Positions 52,054-61,204 of a stretch of 64,000 nt of DNA are shown one piece after another. Under the pieces are notes generated by a model that worked only from the letters and a program-made list of their open reading frames with translations, was not told the DNA's origin and searched no databases. The DNA is from Lewinella sp. JB7 (GTDB taxonomy: Bacteria > Bacteroidota > Bacteroidia > Chitinophagales > Saprospiraceae), in assembly GCF_024297185.1 (NCBI RefSeq), contig NZ_JANCTD010000005.1, positions 310,001-374,000 on the forward strand, in the 5' to 3' direction. Numbering within the stretch: position 1 is the first letter of the stretch; each line of letters begins with the position of its first letter. The position numbers and the translations under genes were made by a program.

Positions 52054-53142
52054 TTGGCTACGCACATCATTCATCCCACTAAGCAGATAGCGCCCGGCGA
52101 ACTGGACGGGTACTTAGATCGCGGGTGGCGACCCACCGGTCAGTCGATCTATACTTCCGACTACCTGCGTACGGACGACGACGAACTCCACGGCTGTCTG
52201 CAGATCCGGCTGCCGCTCAACGGGTTCACCTTCAAGAAACGCCACCGGAAACTGATGCGCCGCAACCAGAGGCGCTTCCGCACGGTCTACGAGCGCGCCA
52301 AGTTTCCCGACGGCGAATTGCTCCGGGTGAACAGGCTGTACATGGCGCACCATCCCGAGAAAACGCGCGCGGATCTGGAGTACAACGTCATCACCGATGA
52401 GGGTCAACGGGTACTGAATACGCAGGTCGTGCGGGTCTACGACGGCGAGCGCCTGGTCGCCTTTAGCTACATCGACGTCGGTCAGCGCGTCATTTACACC
52501 AAGGCGGGTATTTACGATCCGGCCTACGCCGCCGACAGTTTGGGAATCTATACTATGCTTCTGGAGGTCGAGCTCGCCCAGCGGTGGAACTACGACTACT
52601 ATTATCCCGGCTACTATTCCCCCTCCTTCGCGGCCTTTGACTACAAGCTTACGCTGGGACAGATGGAATACCGGGATATTTCCGCGGGTAAGTGGCTGCT
52701 TCATCCCACGGCCGCGGAGGAGCGCCCCGCCGACCCGTTGACCGTCAATCGCAACAAGCTCAACGAGGCGCTGCGTATTCTCGGCACCGCCAGTATCCGG
52801 GCGGAGTTCCGGGAATATCCCTCCTTTACGGGGCGCTTCCGTCCCACCCGTGACGGCGACAATCTCATGCTCGACGCCCCCCTTCTCCTGGTCGTCGGGC
52901 GGCCCCTTCCCCTGGATTTTTATTTCGTGCTTACGTACGACAACGAGAAGCAGTGCTACCGCTACGACGTGGTCCGGACGGCCAACCTCTACGATATGCG
53001 GGTACAGCTGCAGAGTCGGGAAGGGGTGCCCCGTTTCACTACGCCGGTAGTCGTGCATAACCGCCTGCTGGAATCCGAGTCGGTACAGCCCATCGTGCGG
53101 CTTATCCGGGAACGGTTACACGCCGCCGGGTCAAACGCTTGA
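52054..53142 (+). CDS. Arginyl-tRNA-protein transferase-like protein
   Basis: A 362-residue protein beginning at TTG (52054). The segment FTFKKRHRKLMRRNQRRFRT, then YDGERLVAFSYIDVGQRVIYTK and YYYPGYYSPSFAAFDYK, matches the GNAT-fold core of arginyl/leucyl-tRNA-protein transferases and their bacterial relatives. Such enzymes add amino acids to protein N-termini for degradation. The N-terminal Cys cluster of true ATE1 is not seen, so the activity could differ. It follows the nitrate locus on the same strand but is probably an independent gene. Confidence 0.65.
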   Translation: MATHIIHPTKQIAPGELDGYLDRGWRPTGQSIYTSDYLRTDDDELHGCLQIRLPLNGFTFKKRHRKLMRRNQRRFRTVYERAKFPDGELLRVNRLYMAHHPEKTRADLEYNVITDEGQRVLNTQVVRVYDGERLVAFSYIDVGQRVIYTKAGIYDPAYAADSLGIYTMLLEVELAQRWNYDYYYPGYYSPSFAAFDYKLTLGQMEYRDISAGKWLLHPTAAEERPADPLTVNRNKLNEALRILGTASIRAEFREYPSFTGRFRPTRDGDNLMLDAPLLLVVGRPLPLDFYFVLTYDNEKQCYRYDVVRTANLYDMRVQLQSREGVPRFTTPVVVHNRLLESESVQPIVRLIRERLHAAGSNA

Positions 53143-53262
53143 AAATACGATGTACATCAGCAGCAGGATCGCGCCTACGATGGCCGCGGTGATGATGAAG
53201 AACCGTTTGGTCTGCCGGGCGGATTCGGCATTGCGTTTACGCTTTTTTCTGACTTTGGCCAT
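53131..53262 (-). CDS. 43-residue single-span membrane protein
   Basis: The minus-strand ATG at 53262 opens MAKVRKKRKRNAESARQTKR, followed by one membrane span (FFIITAAIVGAILLLMYIV) and a stop at 53131. The basic head, single span and short tail are typical of tiny Bacteroidota membrane proteins. Its 3' end overlaps the end of the convergent arginyltransferase-like gene by 12 bp. It fills the gap before fabI. Function unknown. Confidence 0.6.
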   Translation of the reverse strand: MAKVRKKRKRNAESARQTKRFFIITAAIVGAILLLMYIVFSSV

Positions 53263-53368
53263 CGCATGATCTTTAGTGGTCGACTCCCGCTCAAGTTAGT
53301 ACCCACCCCGCAAACCGAAAAGCGTCGTCAATCGACTACCTTTGCCCGCCACAGCAAACGTAATCTCC

Positions 53369-54169
53369 ATGAGCACCCAACTACTTGCCGGAAAACGCGG
53401 CGTCATTTTCGGAGCCCTTGACGACCAGAGCATCGCCTGGCAGGTCGCCGAAGTCTGCGCCGAAATGGGCGCCAAATTCACCCTCACGAACGCTCCCGTG
53501 GCCCTGCGCTTCGGCAGCCTCAACGAACTGGGGGAAAAACTGAACGCCGAGATCATCCCCGCCGACGCTACCAGCATCGAGGATCTGGAAAAGTTGTTCC
53601 AGCGGTCCGAAGAGGTGCTGGGAGGCAAACTCGACTTCGTCCTGCACGCGATCGGTATGTCGCTCAACGTACGCAAGGGGAAGGAGTACACCGACCTGAA
53701 GCACGACTGGATGCTGAAAACCTTCGACATCAGTGCCATCAGCTTTCATAAGATGTGCCAGGTGCTTTACCAGGGCGATCACATGGCTGAGTGGGGCAGC
53801 ATCCTCGGGCTGAGCTACATCGCGGCCCAGCGCACCTTCCCCGACTACAGCGAAATGGCCGAATCCAAGGCCCTGCTCGAAAGCTTCGCCCGGAGCTTCG
53901 GCTACCACTTCGCCGAAAAGAATAAAGTCAGGGTCAATACCATCAGCCAGTCCCCTACCATGACCACCGCCGGCAAGGGTGTCAAGGGCTTCGATGAGTT
54001 CTTCGGCTACGCGGACAAGATGTCGCCCCTCGGCAACGCCCCCGCCCGAGCCTGCGGAGAGTACTGCGCTTCGCTGTTTAGCGACCATACCCGCTACGTG
54101 ACCATGCAGAACCTCTACCACGACGGCGGCTTTTCGAATATGGGCATGAATCCGAAACTGATCGGATAG
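53369..54169 (+). CDS. fabI: Enoyl-ACP reductase
   Basis: A 266-residue NADH-dependent enoyl-ACP reductase. GVIFGALDDQSIAWQVAEV is the nucleotide-binding start, LDFVLHAIGMS follows, and the active-site pattern is Y-x6-K (YSEMAESK). VNTISQSPTMTTAGKGVKGF is also typical. It performs the last reduction in each round of type II fatty-acid synthesis. The ATG at 53369 matches the usual start (MSTQLLAGKRGVIFG). Confidence 0.95.
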   Translation: MSTQLLAGKRGVIFGALDDQSIAWQVAEVCAEMGAKFTLTNAPVALRFGSLNELGEKLNAEIIPADATSIEDLEKLFQRSEEVLGGKLDFVLHAIGMSLNVRKGKEYTDLKHDWMLKTFDISAISFHKMCQVLYQGDHMAEWGSILGLSYIAAQRTFPDYSEMAESKALLESFARSFGYHFAEKNKVRVNTISQSPTMTTAGKGVKGFDEFFGYADKMSPLGNAPARACGEYCASLFSDHTRYVTMQNLYHDGGFSNMGMNPKLIG

Positions 54170-54237
54170 CGCGGTAGACAACGAAAGGGTTACGGGGAGT
54201 ACTCCCTGAACAAACGGAACCCCCCGAGGCGCGAGCA

Positions 54238-56253
54238 ATGGACATGGCTGTACAACAACTTTGGCGGATAAGCTGGATGCATCGGATTCGCTCGCTGCTC
54301 TGCGTGCCGTTACTGCTGTTCGCCTTCGGCCACGGGGTCCACGCTCAGATCCTCGATCCCAGCGACACCGGGCGACCGGACCTCGGCGACCCGGAATACG
54401 ACGAGGCGTCCAGTCGCCGGGGCGGGCCCCAGGATCAGCGGGAAACGCTCCCCGATACCTTCGGCATCTTCATCTACCGGGTGGATAATCCGAATCGGGA
54501 AGAGACCTTCCGCGACAGCCTCCTCAACGGCTTTCAGCGCTACGAACCCGACCGCGCGGCCGATTTTGACTACGGCACGCTCGGCATCCTCGGTTCCGCC
54601 GCCTACGGACTCCGGTACACGCCGGTACACCGCAGGGGACTGGAAGTAGGGTTCCGGCAGTTTGATCTGTACCGGACGGACGGGCAGCAACTGGACTTCT
54701 ACCGCCTGGAGCGCCCCTTCACCTACCTGCGGTACCTGCGGGGCAGCGAGCAGAACGACGGTCGCCTGACGGCCCGCTTCAGCCGGAATTTCGCCGACGG
54801 CGTCAATTTGTTGCTCGACTACGACCGCATCTATCAGCTGGGTACCCAGGACCAGTATCCCTCCACGGCAATCCGCAATACCTCGGTCGCTACCGGACTG
54901 GCGGTCAGGCCACCGGGCAGTCGCTACAGCGGCTACTTCAGTTACGTGGCCAACACCTTCGAGAACCAGCAAAACGGAGGAATCGCCGATACGCGGTCCG
55001 ATACCGGAGGGGAGATCAACAGCCTGGACAACCAAATTCCGTTCCTGGAGGAAACGTATCTCCGCCACGCCTACCGCGAGGCAACGGCAACCCAGTACCT
55101 GCAGTTCGGGGCGAGCACGGATACGCTGTCGGGCCGGGAGCGGCGGGCCTTCACGGTGAAGCATCAGTTACGGATCCGGGGAGCGGCCTACCGGATGAGC
55201 AGTCTGCGATCCGAACAGGACAGCAGCTTCTATAATCGCTTCCCCGCCCTGGACCTGGACGACCGGGGACTCCGCAGTCGCCTCACCCACGACGTCATCA
55301 GTAACGAACTTGGAATCTCCACCTACCGGCGGTCGCGCTCGGGCGGGCGGGAAACCGTCCAGCGAGATCTGCTGGAGGTCGGCCTGCTCCACCAGTTGCA
55401 CCGGGTCTCCCGCGAAACGGGCGACAGTACCGCCAACGTGGTGATGGCGCAGGCCCGTGTCGGGCTCCGGCCGAGCGACCGGCTGCAACTCCTGGTGGAC
55501 GGACAGCTCAACATCGTCGGCCAGATCGGTGATTACCGGCTGGCCGCCGAGGGGGCACTCGATCTCGGGGTAGGCGGTAAGCTCGAACTGGCCGCCGTAA
55601 ATCAGCTGTACTCCCCCGATCTGGTACAGCGGACCTACCTGCTCAACGGTAGCGAATGGTACGACCGCGACTTCGCCAAGACCCTGGAGTTGCGACTCGA
55701 GGGTGCCTACACGCTGCCCTTCATCGGCATTCGGGCGGGGGTAGGGTATAGCCTGCTGACGAACTACATCTACTTCGACGCGGAGGGGATGCCCGTGCAG
55801 GAAAGCAGTCCGGTCAGCATCCTGCAGCTCACGGCGGAGCGTGACTTCAGCTTCGGCGATTACCGGATCGATAACCGCATTCTGCTGCAGGAAGCGGATC
55901 AGACCGTCTTTAGACTTCCCCGTCTGCTGGGTGAGCACAGTATTTACTACGCCGGCAAGTGGTTCGGGGTGCTAAACGTTAATCTCGGAGTCGATCTCCG
56001 CTACGTGAGTGGGTTCAGTCCCTACTACTACAACCCCGTCATCCAGCAATTTCAGTTGCAGGACGAGCAGGCCACCGACTTCTCCTGGCAGGTGGATCCC
56101 TTCTTCAGCCTGCGGGTCACCCGCTTTCGCTTCTTCGTGAAGTTCGTTCAGGCGCAGACGTTGCTGTCGGATCGCCTTTTCTACCTCACCGCGGAGCATC
56201 CCTATCCGGACGCCGCCCTCCGCCTAGGCGCGAGTTGGCGGCTGCTCGACTAA
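54238..56253 (+). CDS. Bacteroidota putative outer-membrane porin
   Basis: A 671-residue outer-membrane barrel protein. The signal peptide is best read from the internal Met at 54277 (MHRIRSLLCVPLLLFAFG, cut near HAQ); the first ATG at 54238 adds 13 residues. The body has repeated Tyr/Arg strand segments (FDLYRTDGQQLDFYRLERPF, RFSRNFADGVNLLLDYDRIY) and ends LRLGASWRLLD, a typical barrel end. It matches the family annotated as putative porin in Bacteroidota. Cargo unknown. Confidence 0.8.
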   Translation: MDMAVQQLWRISWMHRIRSLLCVPLLLFAFGHGVHAQILDPSDTGRPDLGDPEYDEASSRRGGPQDQRETLPDTFGIFIYRVDNPNREETFRDSLLNGFQRYEPDRAADFDYGTLGILGSAAYGLRYTPVHRRGLEVGFRQFDLYRTDGQQLDFYRLERPFTYLRYLRGSEQNDGRLTARFSRNFADGVNLLLDYDRIYQLGTQDQYPSTAIRNTSVATGLAVRPPGSRYSGYFSYVANTFENQQNGGIADTRSDTGGEINSLDNQIPFLEETYLRHAYREATATQYLQFGASTDTLSGRERRAFTVKHQLRIRGAAYRMSSLRSEQDSSFYNRFPALDLDDRGLRSRLTHDVISNELGISTYRRSRSGGRETVQRDLLEVGLLHQLHRVSRETGDSTANVVMAQARVGLRPSDRLQLLVDGQLNIVGQIGDYRLAAEGALDLGVGGKLELAAVNQLYSPDLVQRTYLLNGSEWYDRDFAKTLELRLEGAYTLPFIGIRAGVGYSLLTNYIYFDAEGMPVQESSPVSILQLTAERDFSFGDYRIDNRILLQEADQTVFRLPRLLGEHSIYYAGKWFGVLNVNLGVDLRYVSGFSPYYYNPVIQQFQLQDEQATDFSWQVDPFFSLRVTRFRFFVKFVQAQTLLSDRLFYLTAEHPYPDAALRLGASWRLLD

Positions 56254-56254
56254 A

Positions 56255-56289
56255 TTAAAAAGGGCACGAAGGTGGTTTCCTCCGTGCCC
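56255..56289 (-). terminator. Terminator of the Gfo/Idh/MocA gene
   Basis: GGGCACG (56262-56268) pairs with CGTGCCC (56283-56289), extended by AGG/CCT. On the minus strand it is followed by TTTTTAATTT. It lies between the convergent ends of the porin and oxidoreductase genes and best serves the latter. Confidence 0.8.
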
Positions 56290-56314
56290 CTGATACTCGT
56301 ATGAGCGTGGTGTT

Positions 56315-57727
56315 CTAGAACTCGCGCATGCTGGTCGGCGCGACGAACTCATTCATTTCGTCCACGTTGGTGACCTTCATGTTTTTGCCGTCCCAGAGCA
56401 GCTTCGTGCGGCCCCGAACTTCGTACTCGTCTTCCTTGCCGTCGGCTTTCGGGAAGCGGTAATCGTACCCGCGAACGGCGAGATTACCCATGAGGATGGT
56501 TTCGGTAAGCGGCCCGGCCTTGCCCAGGTGGCTGCTGGGCTGGTAGCCTTCCTTGATGCCGTTGACCCAGTCCATTTCGTGGGACGTCTCGACCCGGGGG
56601 AGGGTTTCCGGTACATTGCTCTCCTCCATGCGGGAGGTGGGGAGCAGGCGGGGGTTCTGACCGTAGGTATTGGCCATGAGTTTACCCTTGTCGCCGACCA
56701 TAATGATGCCGCTGCCGCCGTCGCCCATCGGCTCGTCGACGCCGAGTTCTTCGGGGCGACCGGGCAGGATGCCACCGTCGGTCCAGATCAGTTCGACGGG
56801 GGGCTTCTCTCCGCGGGCCGGGAATTTCACGTGGATCTTGGAGGCCGGGGGCGCGGTGCCGGGGTTGTAGTCGGCAACCCAGTCCTGGCTGTACACCTGG
56901 ACTACGCTGGCTTCCGCGCTTTCTGGATAGCCGAGTTCGAGAATGTAGAAGGGCGTATCGATGATGTGACAGCCCATATCGCCCAGTGCGCCGGTACCGA
57001 AGTCCCAGTAGCCTCTCCAGCTGAAGGGGTGGTAGGCCTTGTTGTGGGGGCGCATTTCGGCGATGCCAAGCCACAGGTTCCAGTCGAAGTCGGGCGGAAT
57101 GGGATCGGTGGTCGTAGGCACCTTACCTCCCTGGGGCCAGATCGGGCGGTTCGTCCAGGCATAGATAGTATGCACGTCGCCAATGGCACCGGATTCGTAA
57201 AGTTCCTGGGTTTTGCGAATGCCTTCGCCGCTGGCGCCCTGGTTGCCCATCTGGGTGACGAGCTGGGGTTTAGACTTGGCCATTTCGGTCAGCATGCGTA
57301 CTTCGGCGATGGTGCGGGCCAGGGGTTTTTCGATGTAGAGGTGCTTGTCCAGGCTCATCGCGGCCAGACCTGCGGTCGCGTGCATGTGATCCGGGGTGGT
57401 TACGACCACGGCATCAATGTCCTTTCCGTACTTATCGAGCATGACGCGGAAGTCGCGGTCGTAGCTTGCTTTCGGAAAGCGTTCGCGGGTTTCGGCGGCC
57501 CGGGAGTCGTCGACGTCACAGAGCGCCATCACGTTTTCACTCATCAGGGCACGGAGGGTGCCGGTGGCCTTACCGCCGGCACCGATGGCGGCGATGTTGA
57601 GCGTGTCACTGGGTGCTTTATACCCCTTGCCCCCCAGCACGTGGCGCGGGACGATGGTGAAGGCGGCCGCGGCGGTGGCGGCGGTACGTAGAAATCTCCG
57701 ACGGGTAGAGATAGATTGTTTAGGCAT
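56315..57727 (-). CDS. Tat-exported Gfo/Idh/MocA oxidoreductase
   Basis: A 470-residue protein with a twin-arginine signal (STRRRFLRTAATAAAAF). The Rossmann motif is NIAAIGAGGKATGTL, the family motif YIEKPLARTIAEVRML contains the EKP dipeptide, and the C-terminal domain has WRGYWDFGTGALGDMGCHI. The family oxidises or reduces sugars using NAD(P), usually tightly bound when exported. The ATG at 57727 is chosen since it begins the Tat signal. It is divergent from the NADH dehydrogenase gene. Confidence 0.9.
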   Translation of the reverse strand: MPKQSISTRRRFLRTAATAAAAFTIVPRHVLGGKGYKAPSDTLNIAAIGAGGKATGTLRALMSENVMALCDVDDSRAAETRERFPKASYDRDFRVMLDKYGKDIDAVVVTTPDHMHATAGLAAMSLDKHLYIEKPLARTIAEVRMLTEMAKSKPQLVTQMGNQGASGEGIRKTQELYESGAIGDVHTIYAWTNRPIWPQGGKVPTTTDPIPPDFDWNLWLGIAEMRPHNKAYHPFSWRGYWDFGTGALGDMGCHIIDTPFYILELGYPESAEASVVQVYSQDWVADYNPGTAPPASKIHVKFPARGEKPPVELIWTDGGILPGRPEELGVDEPMGDGGSGIIMVGDKGKLMANTYGQNPRLLPTSRMEESNVPETLPRVETSHEMDWVNGIKEGYQPSSHLGKAGPLTETILMGNLAVRGYDYRFPKADGKEDEYEVRGRTKLLWDGKNMKVTNVDEMNEFVAPTSMREF

Positions 57728-57843
57728 AATCGAGGTTGGTGATTGTGCGGTCAAGATAAGCAACCGCGCCATTAACCCGGGCCACCCCTCCCGCGAAGTG
57801 TCCGTTCGCGAACCTTATTCGTAGCTAGCCGATTAGAGCAGGC

Positions 57844-59148
57844 ATGGATCCCACTACCAAGATCAACATTCCCGAAAGTGAGCTGGAGCGCGTCGTCATC
57901 GTCGGCGGTGGATTTGGCGGATTGCAGCTGGCGCGTAAGCTCAACCGGGCTAACTTCCAGGTCGTCCTCATCGACAAGAACAACTACCACCAGTTCCAGC
58001 CCCTCTTCTACCAGGTCGCGATGTCGGGACTGGAACCGAGCAGCATCGTATTTCCCTTCCGCAAGTTGTTCCAGGGCCGTAAGGACCTGTACATCCGTAT
58101 GGCGGAGGTCACCCACGTAGACGTTCGGGCCAAACAACTCCAGACGCCCCTCGGGCACTGCAACTACGACCACCTGATCGTGGCCACGGGAGCCGACACC
58201 AACTACTACGGCAATGAGGAGCTCGAACGCCGGACACTGCCCATGAAGTCCGTCTCCGAAGCCCTGTATCTCCGCAATTCCATCCTCGACGACTACGAGG
58301 ATGCCCTCACCACCCCCGGTTACGCCGACCGGCAGGAACTGGTCGACATCGTTATCGTCGGCGGCGGCGCCACGGGGGTGGAGCTGGCCGGTTCCCTGGC
58401 CGAGATGAAGACCCACGTGCTCCCTAAGGATTATCCCGAATTGCACGTGCAGGAGGAATTCGACATCTACCTCATACAGTCCGGAGATGCCCTGCTGAAG
58501 GGAATGAGCGAGCACAGCAGTGAAAAGGCACTTCGCTACCTGGAAAATCTGGGGGTCAAGGTCCTTCTCAACAGCCGGGTCACCGGCTTCGACGGGCGCA
58601 CCGTGACCCTTGACGACGAGCGGACGATCGCCACTCAGAAGGTGATCTGGGCGGCCGGGATCCGCGGACAACCCATAGCGGGCCTGCCCGAGGAGGCCAT
58701 CACTTACGGCAACCGGCTGGCCGTCGACCGCCACAGCCGCGTAAAGGGGACGGACTGCGTGTACGCCATCGGCGACGTGGCCTACATGGAGGAACCGGAT
58801 TTTCCCCAGGGGCATCCGCAAGTAGCTCAGGTGGCCATTCAGATGGGCGAGCACCTGGCCAAGAACCTACGCTACCGTCACCTCAGGGGAGAAGCCTGGG
58901 AGCCCTTTCACTACCACGATAAGGGCAGCATGGCCACGATCGGACGCGGGCGGGCGGTGGTCGATATCCCGAAACCCGAGTTTCACTTCGGTGGCGTACT
59001 GGCCTGGCTGGTCTGGTTGGTCGTCCACCTCTTCGCCATCCTGGGTACCCGCAACAAGATATTCGTCTTCCTCAACTGGGTGTACAACTACATCAACTAC
59101 AACCAGAGCCTGCGTCTGATCATCCGGCCGGCCAAGGCGCGGTCCTGA
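57844..59148 (+). CDS. ndh: Type II NADH dehydrogenase
   Basis: A 434-residue FAD enzyme. Nucleotide-binding motifs are VVIVGGGFGGLQLARKL (FAD) and VDIVIVGGGATGVELAGSL (NADH). NNYHQFQPLFYQVAMSGLEP is a hallmark of NDH-2. The C-terminal hydrophobic helix (WLVWLVVHLFAILGTRNKI) anchors it to the inner membrane. It passes electrons from NADH to quinone without pumping protons. It ends against the convergent SpoIIAA-like gene. Confidence 0.92.
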   Translation: MDPTTKINIPESELERVVIVGGGFGGLQLARKLNRANFQVVLIDKNNYHQFQPLFYQVAMSGLEPSSIVFPFRKLFQGRKDLYIRMAEVTHVDVRAKQLQTPLGHCNYDHLIVATGADTNYYGNEELERRTLPMKSVSEALYLRNSILDDYEDALTTPGYADRQELVDIVIVGGGATGVELAGSLAEMKTHVLPKDYPELHVQEEFDIYLIQSGDALLKGMSEHSSEKALRYLENLGVKVLLNSRVTGFDGRTVTLDDERTIATQKVIWAAGIRGQPIAGLPEEAITYGNRLAVDRHSRVKGTDCVYAIGDVAYMEEPDFPQGHPQVAQVAIQMGEHLAKNLRYRHLRGEAWEPFHYHDKGSMATIGRGRAVVDIPKPEFHFGGVLAWLVWLVVHLFAILGTRNKIFVFLNWVYNYINYNQSLRLIIRPAKARS

Positions 59149-59889
59149 TCAGTCGAGCCAGGAAATAGCCCGCTTGCGGTCGATGGTGGAAAAGGCGGCC
59201 AGATCCAGTCCGGGCGTGAGCAGATCGCTGAGTTTCACGCTGGTCTTGAGCCACGACTGGTCGCCGACGATGGCTACCCGCTCCAGGTCCTTGTACAGTT
59301 TGAGGCTGGTCTTGAGATCTTCCCACAGCGTCCGGGCATTGATGCCCTCGGTACTCACGATTTCCAGCAGGATGCGGGCCTTGCCGTGGTGTCGTACTTT
59401 TTCTTCCACCAGCGTGTTGATCCGGTCGTAGTCGGCGATGTTGAGTTTCCCCACGATCGCCAGGCCGAGGAGGCGGTCGTCACCTAGATCCACCGTTTTG
59501 ACTCCCTCCGATACCAGGGGTTCCGTATCCGTCTTCAGCCACTGGTGCGCTACTTCTCCCTCATCGAGGCGGAAGGTCTTCACCTCCATACGGGGCGTGA
59601 ACCAGTCAATACCGCCGGAGAGCGTGGTCAGCCAGCCGTGGTCGGTCAGAATGGCGTACTTCTCGATCTTATGCAGTAGATCCTTTTTGGCCTTAATGGT
59701 GTCCCAGAAAGACTGGTAGCTAGCGAAACCGCCGACGTTCTTGATGTTGCCGAGCAGCCGCAGGCGTCCGTGGGTGACCACCTTCGCCTCCACGGCCATG
59801 AGCAGGCGGCGCATACCTTCTTCGTCGACTTCTCCGTCGAGGGTAAAACCGAGCATATTGTCCTGGGAAAGGGGAAAGACCGAAATCAT
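59149..59889 (-). CDS. Tandem SpoIIAA-like (STAS-related) protein
   Basis: A 246-residue soluble protein made of two related halves. Residues 1-120 read MLGFTLDGEVDEEGMRRLLM, then HGRLRLLGNIKN and KIEKYAILTDHGWL. Residues 125-246 read LLGLAIVGKLNIADYDRINT, then HGKARILLEIVS and DLERVAIVGDQSWL. Each matches the SpoIIAA-like/DUF3478 fold. Single-domain members have about 120 residues, so this is an internal duplication. The family has been linked to lipid binding and membrane association; the role here is unknown. Confidence 0.82.
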   Translation of the reverse strand: MISVFPLSQDNMLGFTLDGEVDEEGMRRLLMAVEAKVVTHGRLRLLGNIKNVGGFASYQSFWDTIKAKKDLLHKIEKYAILTDHGWLTTLSGGIDWFTPRMEVKTFRLDEGEVAHQWLKTDTEPLVSEGVKTVDLGDDRLLGLAIVGKLNIADYDRINTLVEEKVRHHGKARILLEIVSTEGINARTLWEDLKTSLKLYKDLERVAIVGDQSWLKTSVKLSDLLTPGLDLAAFSTIDRKRAISWLD

Positions 59890-60070
59890 AGGGAGTTTTC
59901 TTAGCTAAACTCCCCGCCCCCGGCAAATGATTACCGGCCAGCGCGCAAATTCGACCAATGCCCCGCCCGGTCCGACGGCGAATTCCCCCCAATTCCGATA
60001 ATTCTCGGAACCTCCCGGTAAAAATCTTAGTTGCAATGAGCAGAATCTTCCGATATACAGTCAGCATCCG

Positions 60071-61204
60071 ATGAGAATAGCCATCATTGCCCACCTCAAG
60101 TTTCCCATTTCAGAGCCCTTCCACGGGGGACTTGAGATGCATACCCACTGCCTCACCCAGGAGCTGATGCGCCGGGGTCACGAAGTGACCCTGTTCGCCC
60201 GTCGGGAATCCGATCCGGCATTCCGGGTGATCGAGCCCACCCTCAATGCCATCGATCGGATGGAGGGCATCGATCTCTTCGAGGAGGAGCCCGGCTTCGG
60301 CCGCGACTTCGTGAACAAGTTCCATGCATACATGGAAATGATCACGACCATCCAGCGGGGTGATTTTGATATCGTGCACAACAACAGCCTGCACTTTCTC
60401 CCCCTTTCCCTCGCACACACCCTCGGCTGCCCGATGGTCACCACCCTGCACTGCCCGCCCTTCGCCTCCTTCCGCAGCGGAGTGCTCCTGGCCCGTCCCT
60501 ACCTGGGAAACCAGTTCGTTGCCGTCAGCGAGAGCATCGCCCGACAGTGGGAGGATAGTATCACCCACTGCCGCGTCGTCCATAACGGCATACAGGTCGA
60601 CCGCTGGTCGCCTACCGACCGGGCGGAGCCCAATACCGCCTTCTGGTTCGGTCGCTTCTGCCCGGAAAAAGGGCCCGAGTACGCCATCCGGGCCGCCAAA
60701 CGGGCGGGCTTCAAACTGCGCCTGGCGGGGTCGATCTACGACCAGGAATACTTCCGTCGGGAAGTCGAGCCCCTCCTCGACGACGACATCCAGTACATCG
60801 GTCACCTCGACCACGCGGCCATCTGCGCCGAAGCGGGTCGCGCCGCCGTAGGCTTATTCACCTCCACCTGGGACGAACCCTTCGGCCTCGTACTTCCCGA
60901 AATGCTTGCCTGCGGAACGCCCATCGTGTCCTTCGACAGCGGAGCGGCCGCCGAAATCATCGACGATAGCTGCGGGATTATCGTAGCGAAACGCGATGTT
61001 GCCGCGATGGCCGCCGCCATGCCCGTAGCCGCCCGCCTGCGTCGCCAGAATTGCCGCCGCCGTGCCGAGCGCCACTTCCCGATCGACCGCATGATCTCTG
61101 ACTACGAAAGAATTTACCGCAAGCTGGTGCCCCAGGGAAAGAAGGTCACCACGGTCACCGCCGGCCCCCTGGTCGGACCCGCAAGCGTGAGCGTTGTTGC
61201 CTAG
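60071..61204 (+). CDS. Family 4 glycosyltransferase
   Basis: A 377-residue GT-B glycosyltransferase. The N-terminal part has IAHLKFPISEPFHGGLEMHT and the glycine-rich acceptor loop. The C-terminal donor domain has FGRFCPEKGPEYAIRAAKRA and EPFGLVLPEMLACGTPIVSF, the E-x7-E motif. It probably transfers a sugar from a nucleotide donor for surface polysaccharide or a glycolipid. Its end overlaps the next glycosyltransferase gene by 11 bp. Confidence 0.9.
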   Translation: MRIAIIAHLKFPISEPFHGGLEMHTHCLTQELMRRGHEVTLFARRESDPAFRVIEPTLNAIDRMEGIDLFEEEPGFGRDFVNKFHAYMEMITTIQRGDFDIVHNNSLHFLPLSLAHTLGCPMVTTLHCPPFASFRSGVLLARPYLGNQFVAVSESIARQWEDSITHCRVVHNGIQVDRWSPTDRAEPNTAFWFGRFCPEKGPEYAIRAAKRAGFKLRLAGSIYDQEYFRREVEPLLDDDIQYIGHLDHAAICAEAGRAAVGLFTSTWDEPFGLVLPEMLACGTPIVSFDSGAAAEIIDDSCGIIVAKRDVAAMAAAMPVAARLRRQNCRRRAERHFPIDRMISDYERIYRKLVPQGKKVTTVTAGPLVGPASVSVVA

